Below are positions 27,708-36,911 of a DNA stretch of 64,000 bases, piece by piece; the first letter of the stretch is position 1, and the number at the start of each line of letters is the position of its first letter. The stretch spans positions 4,402,001 to 4,466,000 of the forward strand of contig JAWPMV010000001.1 in assembly GCA_033391075.1 (NCBI GenBank), given 5' to 3'. Origin of the DNA: Bacteroidia bacterium. GTDB taxonomy: Bacteria > Bacteroidota > Bacteroidia > J057. Position numbers and translations under genes: made by a program. A model generated the notes under the pieces. It did not search any database. It saw only the letters and a program-made list of their open reading frames with translations, and had not been told where the DNA came from.

Positions 27708-28433
27708 AGATAGATTATGTTAGTATATAAATAATAACTGTAGCCAAAATGTATATATAGATGTTAGGTGTCTTGAAATAGTTTTAAGGCAGGGACAAAC
27801 TCTGATTACCCGACAAGGCGGGACAAAAAGGATTACAATAAAGCTGGTTGATTATTTATTGAATGGGGATGTAGATGAGTTATGTCCAGGTTAAAGGTTA
27901 ATTAGGTTAGTTTTGCCAAAAATATATAGTTCATTTAGATAAACCATAATTTCCTTGAGGCTTTTTAATTGATTAGTCGAAAATTTACATATATAAAATT
28001 CCCAATATCTAAGCATAGAAAAGCATCTCGCGTAGAGATTATTATTCTATAAATCTCAAAAATCATATAGTATTATTCCATAAAAATGGCATAATTAGAA
28101 TATTGTTCCCTCTCTCTGTAAAAAAGCTTTTATTCATTTTTTTGAGTTTAATTTTTTACTTAAACAAAAGAATAATTTTCCTCTTCCAAATATGCTTTTC
28201 AGACAGGTGAACTTATACTCAGAACTTTTAGCTCAATAATAATTTCCTCTGCCTTCATCAAGGACAAGAAGAATTTCTGTCTGTTGCTTTAACGCTTGCT
28301 CAGGATGATTGGTGGCTTTTGTTCCTGTTTGTTAGGAAATAAATGCTAAAAATTGACAGGAATTTATAGCAGAAATGAAAAATCCCCTACCAGAAGGTAG
28401 AGGATTTCCCATAAACTACTATTTTTTTAATCC
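27708..28433. other. AT-rich intergenic region upstream of susC
   Basis: These 726 bases contain no convincing gene. They should hold the minus-strand susC promoter; a -7-like minus-strand TATTTTTG lies at 27924-27917, without a clear -33 partner. Small dyads are present, for example ATTATTCCAT with ATGGCATAAT at 28072-28095 (one mismatch). The left-over length is unusual for this compact region. Confidence 0.35.
28370..28407 (-). terminator. Terminator of the YceI-family gene
   Basis: AAATCCCCTACC (28380-28391) pairs with GGTAGAGGATTT (28396-28407) with one G-T pair and a 4-base loop. The minus strand continues TTCATTTC. It lies 27 bases beyond the stop at 28434. Confidence 0.75.
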
Positions 28434-29102
28434 TTAGGCATCGCTAGTACCTGCACTCAAGGCAAGCTTTAAATTGATATCGTCATAGATGGTTTTGTCT
28501 CCGAGGTCTTCAAAGAATTTTCCAGAACCATAACGAATGTCCCACTCTGTTCTGTCAATATTGAAATCAGCTTCAGCATTGAAGCTTCCTCCATTCATAG
28601 AAACAGTTGCAGGGAAGGTAATTTCTTTAGAGATCCCTTTGATGGTCAGGTTACCACTGATGTTGTGGGTAGCTCCAGCCTCTCCCTCTAGCGCTGCTAC
28701 AGAGGTAATTTCAAAAGTAGCCGTAGGATGCTCAGCTACATTAAAGAAATCAGGAGAACTCAAGTGTCCCAATAATTTTGCCTGAGTTTCTGCATCTTCA
28801 GCCAGGTCATTGTTGGCGATGGTAGTCATATCGATTGCAAAGTTACCTGCTGTGATATTTCCGCTTTCAACACTAAATACCCCATTAGAGATTTGGATTG
28901 TACCATTATGTTGGCCGGTTACTTTTTTTCCGGTCCATGCCAGCGTACTGGCATCTACATCTACCGTAAAATCCTGAGCTGCTGCTGTAGCCTCAGCTTT
29001 GGTAGCTTGTTCTCCCGTCGCTACTGTTGCTTCTTTCTTTCCGCCACAAGCTGCAAGGAAAAAGGAAAGGCCCATTACGAGGATGAAAAGATTACTTCTC
29101 AT
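28434..29102 (-). CDS. YceI-family lipoprotein
   Basis: The protein has 222 residues. The lipoprotein signal ends FFLAAC with Cys19 lipidated, then comes an Ala/Glu/Thr-rich linker to about residue 44 and a YceI beta-barrel. Family features include VDVDASTLAWTGKKVTGQHNGTI, GNFAIDMTTI, HLSSPDFFNVAEHPTATFEITSV, GNLTIKGISKEITFPATV and FNIDRTEWDIRYGSG. YceI proteins are lipocalin-like and bind isoprenoid-type hydrophobic molecules; most are periplasmic, whereas this one is membrane-anchored. The gene stands alone with an 18-base palindrome 55 bases upstream of its start. Confidence 0.93.
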   Translation of the reverse strand: MRSNLFILVMGLSFFLAACGGKKEATVATGEQATKAEATAAAQDFTVDVDASTLAWTGKKVTGQHNGTIQISNGVFSVESGNITAGNFAIDMTTIANNDLAEDAETQAKLLGHLSSPDFFNVAEHPTATFEITSVAALEGEAGATHNISGNLTIKGISKEITFPATVSMNGGSFNAEADFNIDRTEWDIRYGSGKFFEDLGDKTIYDDINLKLALSAGTSDA

Positions 29103-29156
29103 GTTTCTTCTTTGTTTTTTGATGTTTTGATTTGAAAAAATTGTTCTTCACAAAAG

Positions 29157-29174
29157 TCAATGTTTAAACATTGA
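29157..29174. promoter_or_regulatory. Perfect 18-base palindrome upstream of the YceI gene (probable operator)
   Basis: TCAATGTTTAAACATTGA is fully self-complementary. It lies 55 bases upstream of the YceI start (29102) and about 300 bases upstream of the sdh promoter on the other strand. Its position suits a repressor or activator site for the lipoprotein gene. The protein that binds it is unknown. Confidence 0.55.
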
Positions 29175-29476
29175 TATAGAGCTTAACGGCTTTCACCGCA
29201 AATAGTTTTGCCGCGAAGAAAAAAAAATTTAAAAACTTAACAAAAGAAGAATGCAGTGGGTTATTATATACAGAATTTCATATATAAAATTCTTAGATCG
29301 ATTTAAGAAGTAATTACTTAAGACAAGTGTCCATAATTAAGCAGAAAGCTAGAAAATACCGCCTATATTGGGTGTAAAGTTAGGTTAAATGAAAACTGGG
29401 CGACTTTCACTTGCCAAGAATTTCTAAACTTGCAGAAATAGAATGATTCTAAAAAAGACGAAAGATTATGCCCGCC
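29175..29476. other. Intergenic sequence between the YceI gene and the sdh promoter
   Basis: About 300 bases of AT-rich sequence between divergent transcription units. I see no gene, repeat or clear dyad beyond the palindrome and promoter listed separately. Confidence 0.35.
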
Positions 29477-29507
29477 TTGACATTCGATCCCTATGGGGCT
29501 AATTTTG
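29477..29507 (+). promoter_or_regulatory. Promoter of the sdhCAB operon
   Basis: TTGACA at 29477-29482 and TAATTTTG (TAnnTTTG) at 29500-29507 are spaced by 17 bases. The transcription start is expected near 29514, leaving a leader of only about 20 bases before the sdhC ATG at 29535. Confidence 0.8.
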
Positions 29508-29534
29508 AACGCTTTTGCTTAAAAAATCTAAACT

Positions 29535-30353
29535 ATGACATCAATTTCTTCCATGTTTTCTCTCTCTGTAGGTAGAAAGATGGTAATGGGATTAACCGGA
29601 CTTTTTCTGGTATCCTTTTTATTCGTTCACCTCAGTGGCAATTTGCTACTGTTCAAATCAGATGGAGGAGTATCTTTCAACGAATACACCCGATTTATGA
29701 CCACCAATCCGGTTATTCGTGTTATGGAGTGGGTTCTCTTCGCAGGATTCATATTCCACATCATTTACGCAGCCATCCTCACGCGACAAAACCGCAAAGC
29801 TCGTCCGGTAGCTTATGCCTATAAGTCCGGTTCAGGGAGCAGTTCCTGGTTTTCTCGCAATATGGGTTTGAGTGGCAGTGTTATCCTTGCTTTCCTCATC
29901 ATTCACCTGGTCATGTTCTGGGGTAAATACAAATTCGGAGAAGCAACTACCGAAGTTAGCATAGAGGAAGCTTACACTATGGCCTGGAAGGTAAAAGAAG
30001 ACATCTCCTATGGCGCCAATCAAGCCATGGTTGAATCCGGGACCTATGTGGACCTGGAAGAATACCTTTTATTAAAAGAAGCAGGTCGTGCAGATGAAAA
30101 AGTTCAGGGAATTTCTATGACGGAAGTAGTTAAGGCTTCTTTCGGTGAATGGTACATCGTGCTATTTTATGTCCTTTCTATGGTCCTCATAGCCTTTCAC
30201 CTCAATCACGGTTTCCAGAGTTCTTTCCGTACCCTGGGCCTCATGCACAAAAAGTACACGCCTTTGATCACCAAAGCGGGAACAGCCATTTCTATTGTGC
30301 TCCCCTTGATCTTTGCGGCTATGCCCGTTGTGTATTTCCTAAGAACTTTATAA
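29535..30353 (+). CDS. sdhC: Succinate dehydrogenase/fumarate reductase cytochrome b558 subunit
   Basis: The protein has 272 residues. It is the five-helix, diheme b558-type membrane anchor found in Bacteroidota and Bacillus enzymes. Helices lie at about 15-37, 60-80, 110-132, 205-225 and 245-268, with candidate heme-ligand histidines in LFVHLSGN, IFHIIYA, IIHLVMF and FHLNHGFQ. The hydrophilic loop between helices 3 and 4 (about residues 133-205) is long and acidic. With SdhA and SdhB it links succinate oxidation to menaquinone reduction. It is first gene of the operon, 21 bases before sdhA. Confidence 0.92.
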   Translation: MTSISSMFSLSVGRKMVMGLTGLFLVSFLFVHLSGNLLLFKSDGGVSFNEYTRFMTTNPVIRVMEWVLFAGFIFHIIYAAILTRQNRKARPVAYAYKSGSGSSSWFSRNMGLSGSVILAFLIIHLVMFWGKYKFGEATTEVSIEEAYTMAWKVKEDISYGANQAMVESGTYVDLEEYLLLKEAGRADEKVQGISMTEVVKASFGEWYIVLFYVLSMVLIAFHLNHGFQSSFRTLGLMHKKYTPLITKAGTAISIVLPLIFAAMPVVYFLRTL

Positions 30354-30374
30354 AACACCCTCTAAAACCGTAAC

Positions 30375-32294
30375 ATGAATTTAGATTCTAAAGTACCTCA
30401 GGGTTCCTCTCTCGCAGACATGTGGGACGAACACAAGTTTAATATCAAACTTGTAAACCCTGCCAACAAGCGTAAATTCAATATCATCGTGGTCGGTACC
30501 GGTCTGGCGGGTGCATCAGCTGCTGCTACCCTCGCAGAACTCGGTTACAACGTAACCACTTTCTGTTTTCAGGATAGTCCTCGTCGTGCACACAGTATTG
30601 CTGCACAGGGAGGAATCAATGCTGCTAAAAATTACCAAAACGATGGGGATAGTGTATATCGCCTCTTCTATGATACTATCAAAGGAGGAGATTATCGTTC
30701 TCGCGAAGAAAATGTATATCGCCTTGCACAGGTCAGTGTAAACATCATTGACCAGGCAGTGGCACAGGGAGTTCCTTTTGCCCGTGAGTACGGCGGCTAC
30801 CTGGCCAACCGCTCTTTCGGAGGTGCACAGGTTTCCCGTACCTTCTATGCCCGAGGCCAGACAGGACAACAATTGCTATTGGGCGCTTATAGTGCCCTTA
30901 GCCGTCAGGTAGGTTTGGGGAAAGTAAATTCCCTGCCCCGTCGTGAAGTTCTGGACGTCGTATTGATTGATGGAGAAGCAAAAGGTGTAGTTTGTAAAAA
31001 CCTCCTTACCGGGGAACTGGAAAAATATGCAGCAGATGCGGTAGTGATTGCCAGCGGAGGATATGGAAATGTATACTTCCTTTCCACCAATGCTATGAAC
31101 TCCAATGTTTCTGCAGCCTGGAGAGCGCACAAAAAAGGAGCAGCATTTGCTAACCCTTGCTATGTACAGATCCACCCGACTTGTATTCCGGTACACGGAG
31201 ATTATCAATCCAAGCTTACCCTGATGAGTGAGTCTTTGAGAAATGACGGTCGTGTCTGGGTACCTCAGCAAACCGGAGATTTCCGTCATCCCAATCAGAT
31301 TCCGGAAAGCGAAAGAGATTATTACCTCGAGCGCAAATATCCTTCATTCGGTAACCTCGTTCCCCGTGATGTGGCATCCAGAAATGCCAAATACATGATC
31401 GACGAAGGAAAAACCGTAAACAAAGACAGTGCTGCTGTTTATCTGGACTTTGCCGACGCCATCAATCGTCTGGGCAAATCTGCGGTTGAATCTCGATATG
31501 GAAACCTCTTCGAGATGTACCAAAGGATCACCGATGATAATCCCTATGAACAGCCTATGCGCATCTTCCCTGCGGTTCACTATACCATGGGAGGACTTTG
31601 GGTAGATTACAACCTCAGCACCAATGTTCCGGGCTTGTACGCACTGGGAGAAGCCAACTTCTCTGATCATGGAGCCAACCGACTCGGAGCAAGTGCTTTG
31701 ATGCAAGGACTGGCAGATGGATATTTTGTGATTCCATTTACCATTGGAGACTACCTGGCCAGACAGCCGTTAAATGATCACCCAACTACAGATCATCCAG
31801 CCTTTGAGGAGTCAGTAGCTGCGGTTAAAGAAGAAACCAATTTCTACATCAGTAATAAAGGATCTCGTTCGGTAGATTCTTTCCATAGAGAACTCGGAAA
31901 AATCATCTGGGAATACTGTGGAATGGCCAGAACCAAAGAAGGACTGGAAAAAGCTAAAGGTTTGGTACAAAACCTTAAGGCTGAATTCTGGCAGGACGTA
32001 AACGTGCCGGGCAAGGACAATAACTTCAATCCGGAGCTGCAAAAAGCCTGGAGAGTAGCCGACTTCCTCGAATTGGGAGAGTTGATGATCGACGATGCCT
32101 TACAGAGAAAGGAATCTTGTGGGGGGCACTTCCGTGAAGAATACCAGACAGAAGGCGGAGAAGCCTTGCGGGATGACAAAGACTTCGCATTTGTTGGAGC
32201 CTGGGAATACAAAGGCAAAAACAAACAATCAGTCATGCATAAAGAAGAACTTGAATTCAAAAATGTAGAACTGAAGACCAGAAGTTACGTCTAA
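30375..32294 (+). CDS. sdhA: Succinate dehydrogenase/fumarate reductase flavoprotein subunit
   Basis: The protein has 639 residues. The N-terminal FAD motif is [39 protein letters not shown] contains the histidine expected to carry covalent FAD. Substrate-site and capping-domain segments include QIHPTCIP, the RDVASR arginine motif, [37 protein letters not shown] and the C-terminal [11 protein letters not shown]. It oxidises succinate to fumarate, or the reverse, on the cytoplasmic face of the membrane. It is second in the sdhCAB operon, with 42 bases to sdhB. Confidence 0.97.
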   Translation: MNLDSKVPQGSSLADMWDEHKFNIKLVNPANKRKFNIIVVGTGLAGASAAATLAELGYNVTTFCFQDSPRRAHSIAAQGGINAAKNYQNDGDSVYRLFYDTIKGGDYRSREENVYRLAQVSVNIIDQAVAQGVPFAREYGGYLANRSFGGAQVSRTFYARGQTGQQLLLGAYSALSRQVGLGKVNSLPRREVLDVVLIDGEAKGVVCKNLLTGELEKYAADAVVIASGGYGNVYFLSTNAMNSNVSAAWRAHKKGAAFANPCYVQIHPTCIPVHGDYQSKLTLMSESLRNDGRVWVPQQTGDFRHPNQIPESERDYYLERKYPSFGNLVPRDVASRNAKYMIDEGKTVNKDSAAVYLDFADAINRLGKSAVESRYGNLFEMYQRITDDNPYEQPMRIFPAVHYTMGGLWVDYNLSTNVPGLYALGEANFSDHGANRLGASALMQGLADGYFVIPFTIGDYLARQPLNDHPTTDHPAFEESVAAVKEETNFYISNKGSRSVDSFHRELGKIIWEYCGMARTKEGLEKAKGLVQNLKAEFWQDVNVPGKDNNFNPELQKAWRVADFLELGELMIDDALQRKESCGGHFREEYQTEGGEALRDDKDFAFVGAWEYKGKNKQSVMHKEELEFKNVELKTRSYV

Positions 32295-32336
32295 GTCTTT
32301 CGATTTAATCCTTTATCAAAATTTAACTCAATCAAG

Positions 32337-33092
32337 ATGAAAATAAATCTCAAAATATGGAGACAAGACGGCCCAAAGGACAGCGGCAAAATGGTCGACT
32401 ATGCTTTGGACAATGTTTCTCCGGATATGTCTTTCCTCGAAATGCTGGATGTACTCAATGAGCAATTGGTAGGGAAGAATGAAGAGCCGGTAGCTTTCGA
32501 TCATGATTGTCGCGAAGGAATCTGCGGTTCCTGCGGACTGATGATCAATGGGCAGGCTCATGGTCCTCACAGATTGACGACCACTTGTCAGCTGCATATG
32601 AGAAGCTTTAAGGATGGAGATACGATCTTCGTAGAACCCTGGAGGGCTCAGGCTTTCCCCATCATCAAAGACCTCATGGTTGACAGAGATTCTTTTGATG
32701 CCATTATCCAATCCGGAGGTTTCATTTCTGTGAATACCGGTAGTGCACCAGATGCCAATGAGATTCCTGTCAGTACAGATGTTTCTGATGAAGCCATGAA
32801 CGCTGCTGAGTGTATTGGTTGTGGGGCTTGTGTGGCCAGCTGTAAAAATGCTTCAGCCATGCTATTCGTTTCTGCAAAGGTATCTCACATGGGTACGCTG
32901 CCCCAGGGACAACCTGAGCGCATGAAGCGTGTTCAGAAAATGGTGCAAACCATGGATGAAGCTGGATTTGGAAACTGTACCAATACCAGTGCCTGTGAGG
33001 TAGAATGTCCTAAAGGTATTTCAGTTACCAATATCGCGAAACTCAATGCCGATTATCTCCGTTCTACGGTTGCTTCTGAAGTAGATGCATAA
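32337..33092 (+). CDS. sdhB: Succinate dehydrogenase/fumarate reductase iron-sulfur subunit
   Basis: The protein has 251 residues. The N-terminal ferredoxin domain has the [2Fe-2S] ligands in [15 protein letters not shown] and the downstream TTTCQLHM. The C-terminal domain carries [13 protein letters not shown] and [15 protein letters not shown], which supply [4Fe-4S] and [3Fe-4S] ligands. The subunit carries electrons from the flavin to the heme/quinone subunit. It is last gene of the operon and is followed by an intrinsic terminator. Confidence 0.97.
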   Translation: MKINLKIWRQDGPKDSGKMVDYALDNVSPDMSFLEMLDVLNEQLVGKNEEPVAFDHDCREGICGSCGLMINGQAHGPHRLTTTCQLHMRSFKDGDTIFVEPWRAQAFPIIKDLMVDRDSFDAIIQSGGFISVNTGSAPDANEIPVSTDVSDEAMNAAECIGCGACVASCKNASAMLFVSAKVSHMGTLPQGQPERMKRVQKMVQTMDEAGFGNCTNTSACEVECPKGISVTNIAKLNADYLRSTVASEVDA

Positions 33093-33115
33093 ATAGGACA
33101 CAATATAAAATTGAT

Positions 33116-33150
33116 AAAAGCCAGCTCTTCGGAGTTGGCTTTTTTGTTTT
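33116..33150 (+). terminator. Terminator of sdhCAB
   Basis: AAAAGCCAGCTC (33116-33127), a TTCG loop, and GAGTTGGCTTTT (33132-33143) form a 12-bp stem with one G-T pair, followed by TTGTTTT. Confidence 0.85.
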
Positions 33151-33188
33151 GGGGAAAGAATACTTTGGGTGTCGTGAATTCTTCCTTC

Positions 33189-33524
33189 TCAACCTACTTC
33201 TTTAATGTCTACATCAACCAGATAGCTGCCCCATTTTGCCAGGTCCTCAAATACGGGAACAAGTTCTCTCCCTTTTTCAGTAAGTCGATATTCGACTCTT
33301 GGGGGACTTTCCGGATAAGAATGACGGGTTATTAATTCGTCCTTTACCATTTCACTCAGTTGAGAAGACAAAACCTTCCGGGAAACTTGTGGGATTGAAT
33401 AATCAAGTTGCCCAAATCGCTTCGATGATTTACGTAAGCTCAAAATAATTATGGGTTTCCATTTACCTCCTACTACTGAAAGTGCTGCCGTCAAAGGACA
33501 ATTATTTATATTCTTAACCTTCAT
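33189..33524 (-). CDS. HxlR-family winged-helix transcriptional regulator
   Basis: The protein has 111 residues, normal for the family. It starts with the NNCPLTAALSVVGGKWKPIIILSL segment, which includes the conserved Cys9 used as a redox or electrophile sensor in some HxlR/YodB proteins. The winged helix follows (SSKRFGQLDYSIPQVSRKVLSSQLSEMVKDELITR) with the wing and final helix YRLTEKGRELVPVFEDLAKWG. It acts as a small dimeric DNA-binding repressor or activator, often autoregulated. No target enzyme lies beside it on the same strand; the lipoprotein at 33887 is divergent. Confidence 0.93.
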   Translation of the reverse strand: MKVKNINNCPLTAALSVVGGKWKPIIILSLRKSSKRFGQLDYSIPQVSRKVLSSQLSEMVKDELITRHSYPESPPRVEYRLTEKGRELVPVFEDLAKWGSYLVDVDIKEVG

Positions 33525-33536
33525 CTTTTTTATATG

Positions 33537-33618
33537 TTACTACAAGTTAAGCACTTTTAGCCTAGAATTTTAAAACAAAAGTAAGCAAATGTAACCAACA
33601 AGAGTTACCTTAGGTAAC
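33537..33618 (-). promoter_or_regulatory. Candidate promoter and operator dyads of the HxlR gene
   Basis: The minus-strand -7-like box TACTTTTG (33583-33576) fits TAnnTTTG. The dyad TTACTACAAGTTAA (33537-33550) lies between it and the ATG. A perfect dyad GTTACC-TTA-GGTAAC (33604-33618) plus a further GTAACC (33591-33596) lies upstream. The -33 element is poor. Autoregulation through one of these dyads is inference. Confidence 0.4.
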
Positions 33619-33678
33619 CAGGCTGCTTTGATCTAAGAGTATGACAAAAATACTCTCTATTCTATTATAAGAGATACC

Positions 33679-33696
33679 ACAAGCCAATCGGCTTGT
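33679..33696. other. Small perfect hairpin in the divergent intergenic region
   Basis: ACAAGCC (33679-33685) and GGCTTGT (33690-33696) are separated by AATC. It lies in the 362-base region between the HxlR gene and the LamG lipoprotein gene. No coding sequence or other structure is evident in the rest of this stretch. Confidence 0.4.
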
Positions 33697-33886
33697 TTCA
33701 GGATTCAGTAAAGAAGATTTTCGTTCAAAATTTAGATAGACATTTAGGACCTATAGCTAGAGGTGAAAAAAATTCATACTTAGCGTCAAAAATATTCATC
33801 TATACGATTATGTATTTTCATGTATTCTTTCATGCTTTGAAGGCAGAAGATGAGTGATTCATCAACCTAAAGACAAAACGCAAATC

Positions 33887-34762
33887 ATGAAAGAATCGAA
33901 TATTATTACCTTCCTATTAGGAGCCTTGGTTCTCCAACTTTTTTCTTGCCAGCCTGAATCATCTTCCGCACTCAAAACAGCCCTTACTTTCTACCTTTCT
34001 TTTGATGAGGGAACAACCGCAGATTTTGCACTGGGGGATCCTAATATTTATACCGCAAAAGCTTCCTATGTTGATATGAAGAGAAAGCTGGAGGAAATAC
34101 AAGTAGGGATGAACAATCCTAATCATGGAATCACTGAAGGCAAGGGTAAATTTGCTAATGCCTTTGAATTTGGAAAGAAAAGAAATGGTCAGGTCCTTTT
34201 TTATAAAAGCAAGGACAACATCTCCTACAATCCTCAAAACTGGTTTGGTTCCCTTTCATTTTGGCTAAGTGTTGATCCTTCAACTGATCTTGATGGGTAT
34301 ACAGATCCCATACAAATCACCGATGCAAATTTCAACGATGCTTCAATTTGGGTTGATTTCACGGATGATAATCCTCCACATTTCAGACTGGGGGTAATAG
34401 GAGATAAAAGCGCCTGGAGCCTCGATACCCTGAATTCCCCCTTCCAGCTTGAATTTGAAAAGAGAATTCTTACGGTCGAAAAAGCCTCATTTTCCAGAAA
34501 AAAGTGGACCCATATTCTTATAACTTATGAGAATCTGGGCACCGCAAATAGCTTGGCCAAGCTGTACCTAAATGGTAAAAGCAAAGGTAGCATAAGTGGA
34601 ATAGATGATCCTTTTAGTTGGGAATTGGAAGAATCAAATATTTTCCTGGGATTGGGTTTTACAGGTTTGATGGATGAATTGGCCATCTTTAATAAGCCAT
34701 TGACGGACAGGCAGGCGATGGAACTTTACCAATTAACAGGAGGGATCAAATCAATTCTCTGA
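33887..34762 (+). CDS. LamG/concanavalin A-like domain lipoprotein
   Basis: The protein has 291 residues from the ATG at 33887; an ATG 11 codons upstream would disturb the lipoprotein signal. The signal ends LQLFSC, with Cys21 lipidated. The remainder is a LamG-like jelly roll (LSFDEGTTADFALGD at the start, NWFGSLSFWLSVDPS, WTHILITYENLG, AKLYLNGKSKGS, GLGFTGLMDELAIFNKPLTDRQAMELYQ). Such domains bind carbohydrate or protein or act as structural modules. The final DELAIFNKPLT motif is typical of the LamG-like jelly-roll fold. It is probably surface or periplasmic. No operon partner is evident. Confidence 0.83.
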   Translation: MKESNIITFLLGALVLQLFSCQPESSSALKTALTFYLSFDEGTTADFALGDPNIYTAKASYVDMKRKLEEIQVGMNNPNHGITEGKGKFANAFEFGKKRNGQVLFYKSKDNISYNPQNWFGSLSFWLSVDPSTDLDGYTDPIQITDANFNDASIWVDFTDDNPPHFRLGVIGDKSAWSLDTLNSPFQLEFEKRILTVEKASFSRKKWTHILITYENLGTANSLAKLYLNGKSKGSISGIDDPFSWELEESNIFLGLGFTGLMDELAIFNKPLTDRQAMELYQLTGGIKSIL

Positions 34763-34883
34763 TGCTTTGATGATCCACAAGATTGTTCCGCTCTTTTTAA
34801 CAAAACATGAATTTCTGAATAATGCTGCTAATATTGTGTGATTTTGCATTTTACATGGGACCTAAGTCATTAAAATCGAACTC

Positions 34884-35699
34884 ATGCAATACAAAAATAT
34901 CGTCAGGGAAATATGGAGTAAAGAATCATTCTTGTGCATAGGCCTGGATACAGATATTGATAAAATACCCAAGCATTTATTGCGGTATGAAAATCCAATT
35001 CTGGAATTCAACAAACAAATTATTGATGCTACGAAAGACATTTGTATTGCTTTCAAACCTAATCTTGCATTTTATGAAGTCCTGGGAGAAAACTATTGGA
35101 CTACGATAAAGCAAACAATAGATTACATCCCTGAAAATATCCTGACCATCGCAGATGCCAAAAGAGGAGATATGGGAAATTCTGCGAAAATGTATGCCCG
35201 GGCATTTTTTGAAGAATTGGATGTAGATGCTCTTACCTTACAAGCGTATCAAGGCAAAGATGCCTTACAAGCTTTTTTAGATTATCAAGATAAGTGGTCC
35301 ATCGTGCTGGGATTAACCTCAAATTCAGGTTCTGAAGATTTTCAATTTATTGAACCTGAGTCCAAGCCTTTATACAGAATAGTCATGGAAAAATCCATGG
35401 AATGGGGAACAAAGGAAAATCTCATGTTTGTTATAGGGGGAACACATGAAAATGAACTGGGAAAGATTAGAAAATTCTGCCCGGAACATTTCTTTTTGAT
35501 ACCAGGGATAGGTCATCAAGGAGGAAATTTTGATAGGGTTGTAAAAGCTGGATTAAACTCTGATTGCGGTCTGATCATAAGTTCTTCTAGAAAAATAATC
35601 TATGCCTCAGACGGAGAAGATTTTGCAGAAAAGGCAAGAGAAGAAGCCTTGAAATTGCAATCAAAAATGAAGTCCGTCCTAAAACAGATCAAAAAGTGA
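34884..35699 (+). CDS. pyrF: Orotidine 5'-phosphate decarboxylase
   Basis: The protein has 271 residues, the size of the longer (type 2) OMP decarboxylases. It performs the last step of de novo UMP synthesis, decarboxylating OMP. Recognisable are CIGLDTDIDKIP, FKPNLAFYEVLG, the catalytic ADAKRGDMGNSA (Asp-Ala-Lys-x-x-Asp), DALTLQAYQGKDAL, and the phosphate-binding LIPGIGHQGG followed by SSSRKIIYAS. It is a soluble cytoplasmic enzyme. It is monocistronic, with 121 bases to the preceding gene; no other pyr gene is nearby. Confidence 0.95.
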   Translation: MQYKNIVREIWSKESFLCIGLDTDIDKIPKHLLRYENPILEFNKQIIDATKDICIAFKPNLAFYEVLGENYWTTIKQTIDYIPENILTIADAKRGDMGNSAKMYARAFFEELDVDALTLQAYQGKDALQAFLDYQDKWSIVLGLTSNSGSEDFQFIEPESKPLYRIVMEKSMEWGTKENLMFVIGGTHENELGKIRKFCPEHFFLIPGIGHQGGNFDRVVKAGLNSDCGLIISSSRKIIYASDGEDFAEKAREEALKLQSKMKSVLKQIKK

Positions 35700-35899
35700 G
35701 ATCCGCATGGAGTGAATGTGGGAATGTCAGAAAAGGGAAACAAGCATTTTCTTCTATCCAATCTAATCTTCAAAAGTAAATTATTGTTTCAGGACAAATA
35801 AAACCTATAAAGAATAGGAAGGATTTAGAAAACACAATACTTTGCACAAATTTTGAAATTGACTCAAGGAGCTACTAACTAAATAAAAACAGGGCATAA

Positions 35900-36817
35900 A
35901 TGATAAAGGGACTCACTAACCAAATTGGGAAAACAATTGTATTAATCTTCACGCTTAGCTGCTGCCTTTCCTGTTCCGATCAAGCCAAGAAAACTCAGGC
36001 TGAGGATTCTGAATGGTCGTATTTAATCGATGAAAATCTCTCCGAATGGGATACCTATTTAAGCTTCAAACATCAATTGGGCTATGATGGCAGCCCTCCA
36101 CTTGATGAGTCAGGCAATGAAATAGAACCTATTGGATTAAATAAGCCCAATTATAATGTTTTCACCACTATGTCAGAGAATGACGAACTGATTATTAAAG
36201 TTAGTGGGGAATATTATGGTTGTCTTGCCAGTAAAAAAGAATATGAGAATTACCATTTTCAGCTACAGTTTAAATGGGGAGATAAAAAATGGGTCCCAAG
36301 ACTCGATCGTCTCAAAGATTCTGGCATTTTGTATCATTCAATCGGACCATTTGGAGTAGAGCATTGGCGTTCATGGATGATGTCACAAGAATTTCAAATC
36401 ATGGAAGCCCATACTGGAGATTTTTGGAGTCAGGCAACTTCAGCAATTGATATTCGGGCGTATGCATCTGAATCTGGTTTAAATCCAATGGCACATGAAA
36501 GCCAGGACTATTTGAGTTTTGGAGAAACTGGAGAAGCAGGAAAGTATTGCTTAAGGAGTAATAACTATGAGAAAAAGCCGGATGAATGGAACACCCTGGA
36601 ATTAATTTGTTTCAATGGACAAAGTTTACACATAGTCAATGGAGAAGTCGTGATGGTCTTGAAAAATTCCAGGTATATAGATGAAAATGGAGAGGTGGTT
36701 CCTATGACTAAAGGAAAAATACAATTACAAAGTGAAGCGGCAGAATTATATTTTAAAGGCATCAAAATTAAGCCCCTTGATAAACTCTCAGCCGAACATT
36801 TGGCATTTTTTAACTAA
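35900..36817 (+). CDS. DUF1080-family (3-keto-disaccharide hydrolase-like) lipoprotein
   Basis: The protein has 305 residues. The lipoprotein signal ends CCLSC, with Cys25 lipidated. The body is a concanavalin-like DUF1080 (3-keto-disaccharide hydrolase) domain: LIDENLSEWDTYLS at the start, NYHFQLQFKWGDKKWVPR, LKDSGILYHSIGP, the QEFQIMEAHTGDFW strand, and EWNTLELICFNGQSLHIVNGEVVMVL near the end, closing with GKIQLQSEAAELYFKGIKIKPL. Members act on or bind oxidised sugars and polysaccharides in the periplasm; the substrate is unknown here. A pyrimidine-rich hairpin at 36833-36858 follows the gene. Confidence 0.88.
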   Translation: MIKGLTNQIGKTIVLIFTLSCCLSCSDQAKKTQAEDSEWSYLIDENLSEWDTYLSFKHQLGYDGSPPLDESGNEIEPIGLNKPNYNVFTTMSENDELIIKVSGEYYGCLASKKEYENYHFQLQFKWGDKKWVPRLDRLKDSGILYHSIGPFGVEHWRSWMMSQEFQIMEAHTGDFWSQATSAIDIRAYASESGLNPMAHESQDYLSFGETGEAGKYCLRSNNYEKKPDEWNTLELICFNGQSLHIVNGEVVMVLKNSRYIDENGEVVPMTKGKIQLQSEAAELYFKGIKIKPLDKLSAEHLAFFN

Positions 36818-36832
36818 TACACATCATATTTC

Positions 36833-36867
36833 AGAAGAAGCTGATCCAATCTTCTTCTTTCTTTCTG
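36833..36867 (+). terminator. Probable terminator after the DUF1080 lipoprotein gene
   Basis: AGAAGAAG (36833-36840) and CTTCTTCT (36851-36858) form a perfect 8-bp stem with a 10-base loop, followed by TTCTTTCTG. Confidence 0.5.
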
Positions 36868-36911
36868 ACCTAAAGACTAGCCTGTCAGCCAGTCGGTAAT
36901 TAAAAAAGCGC

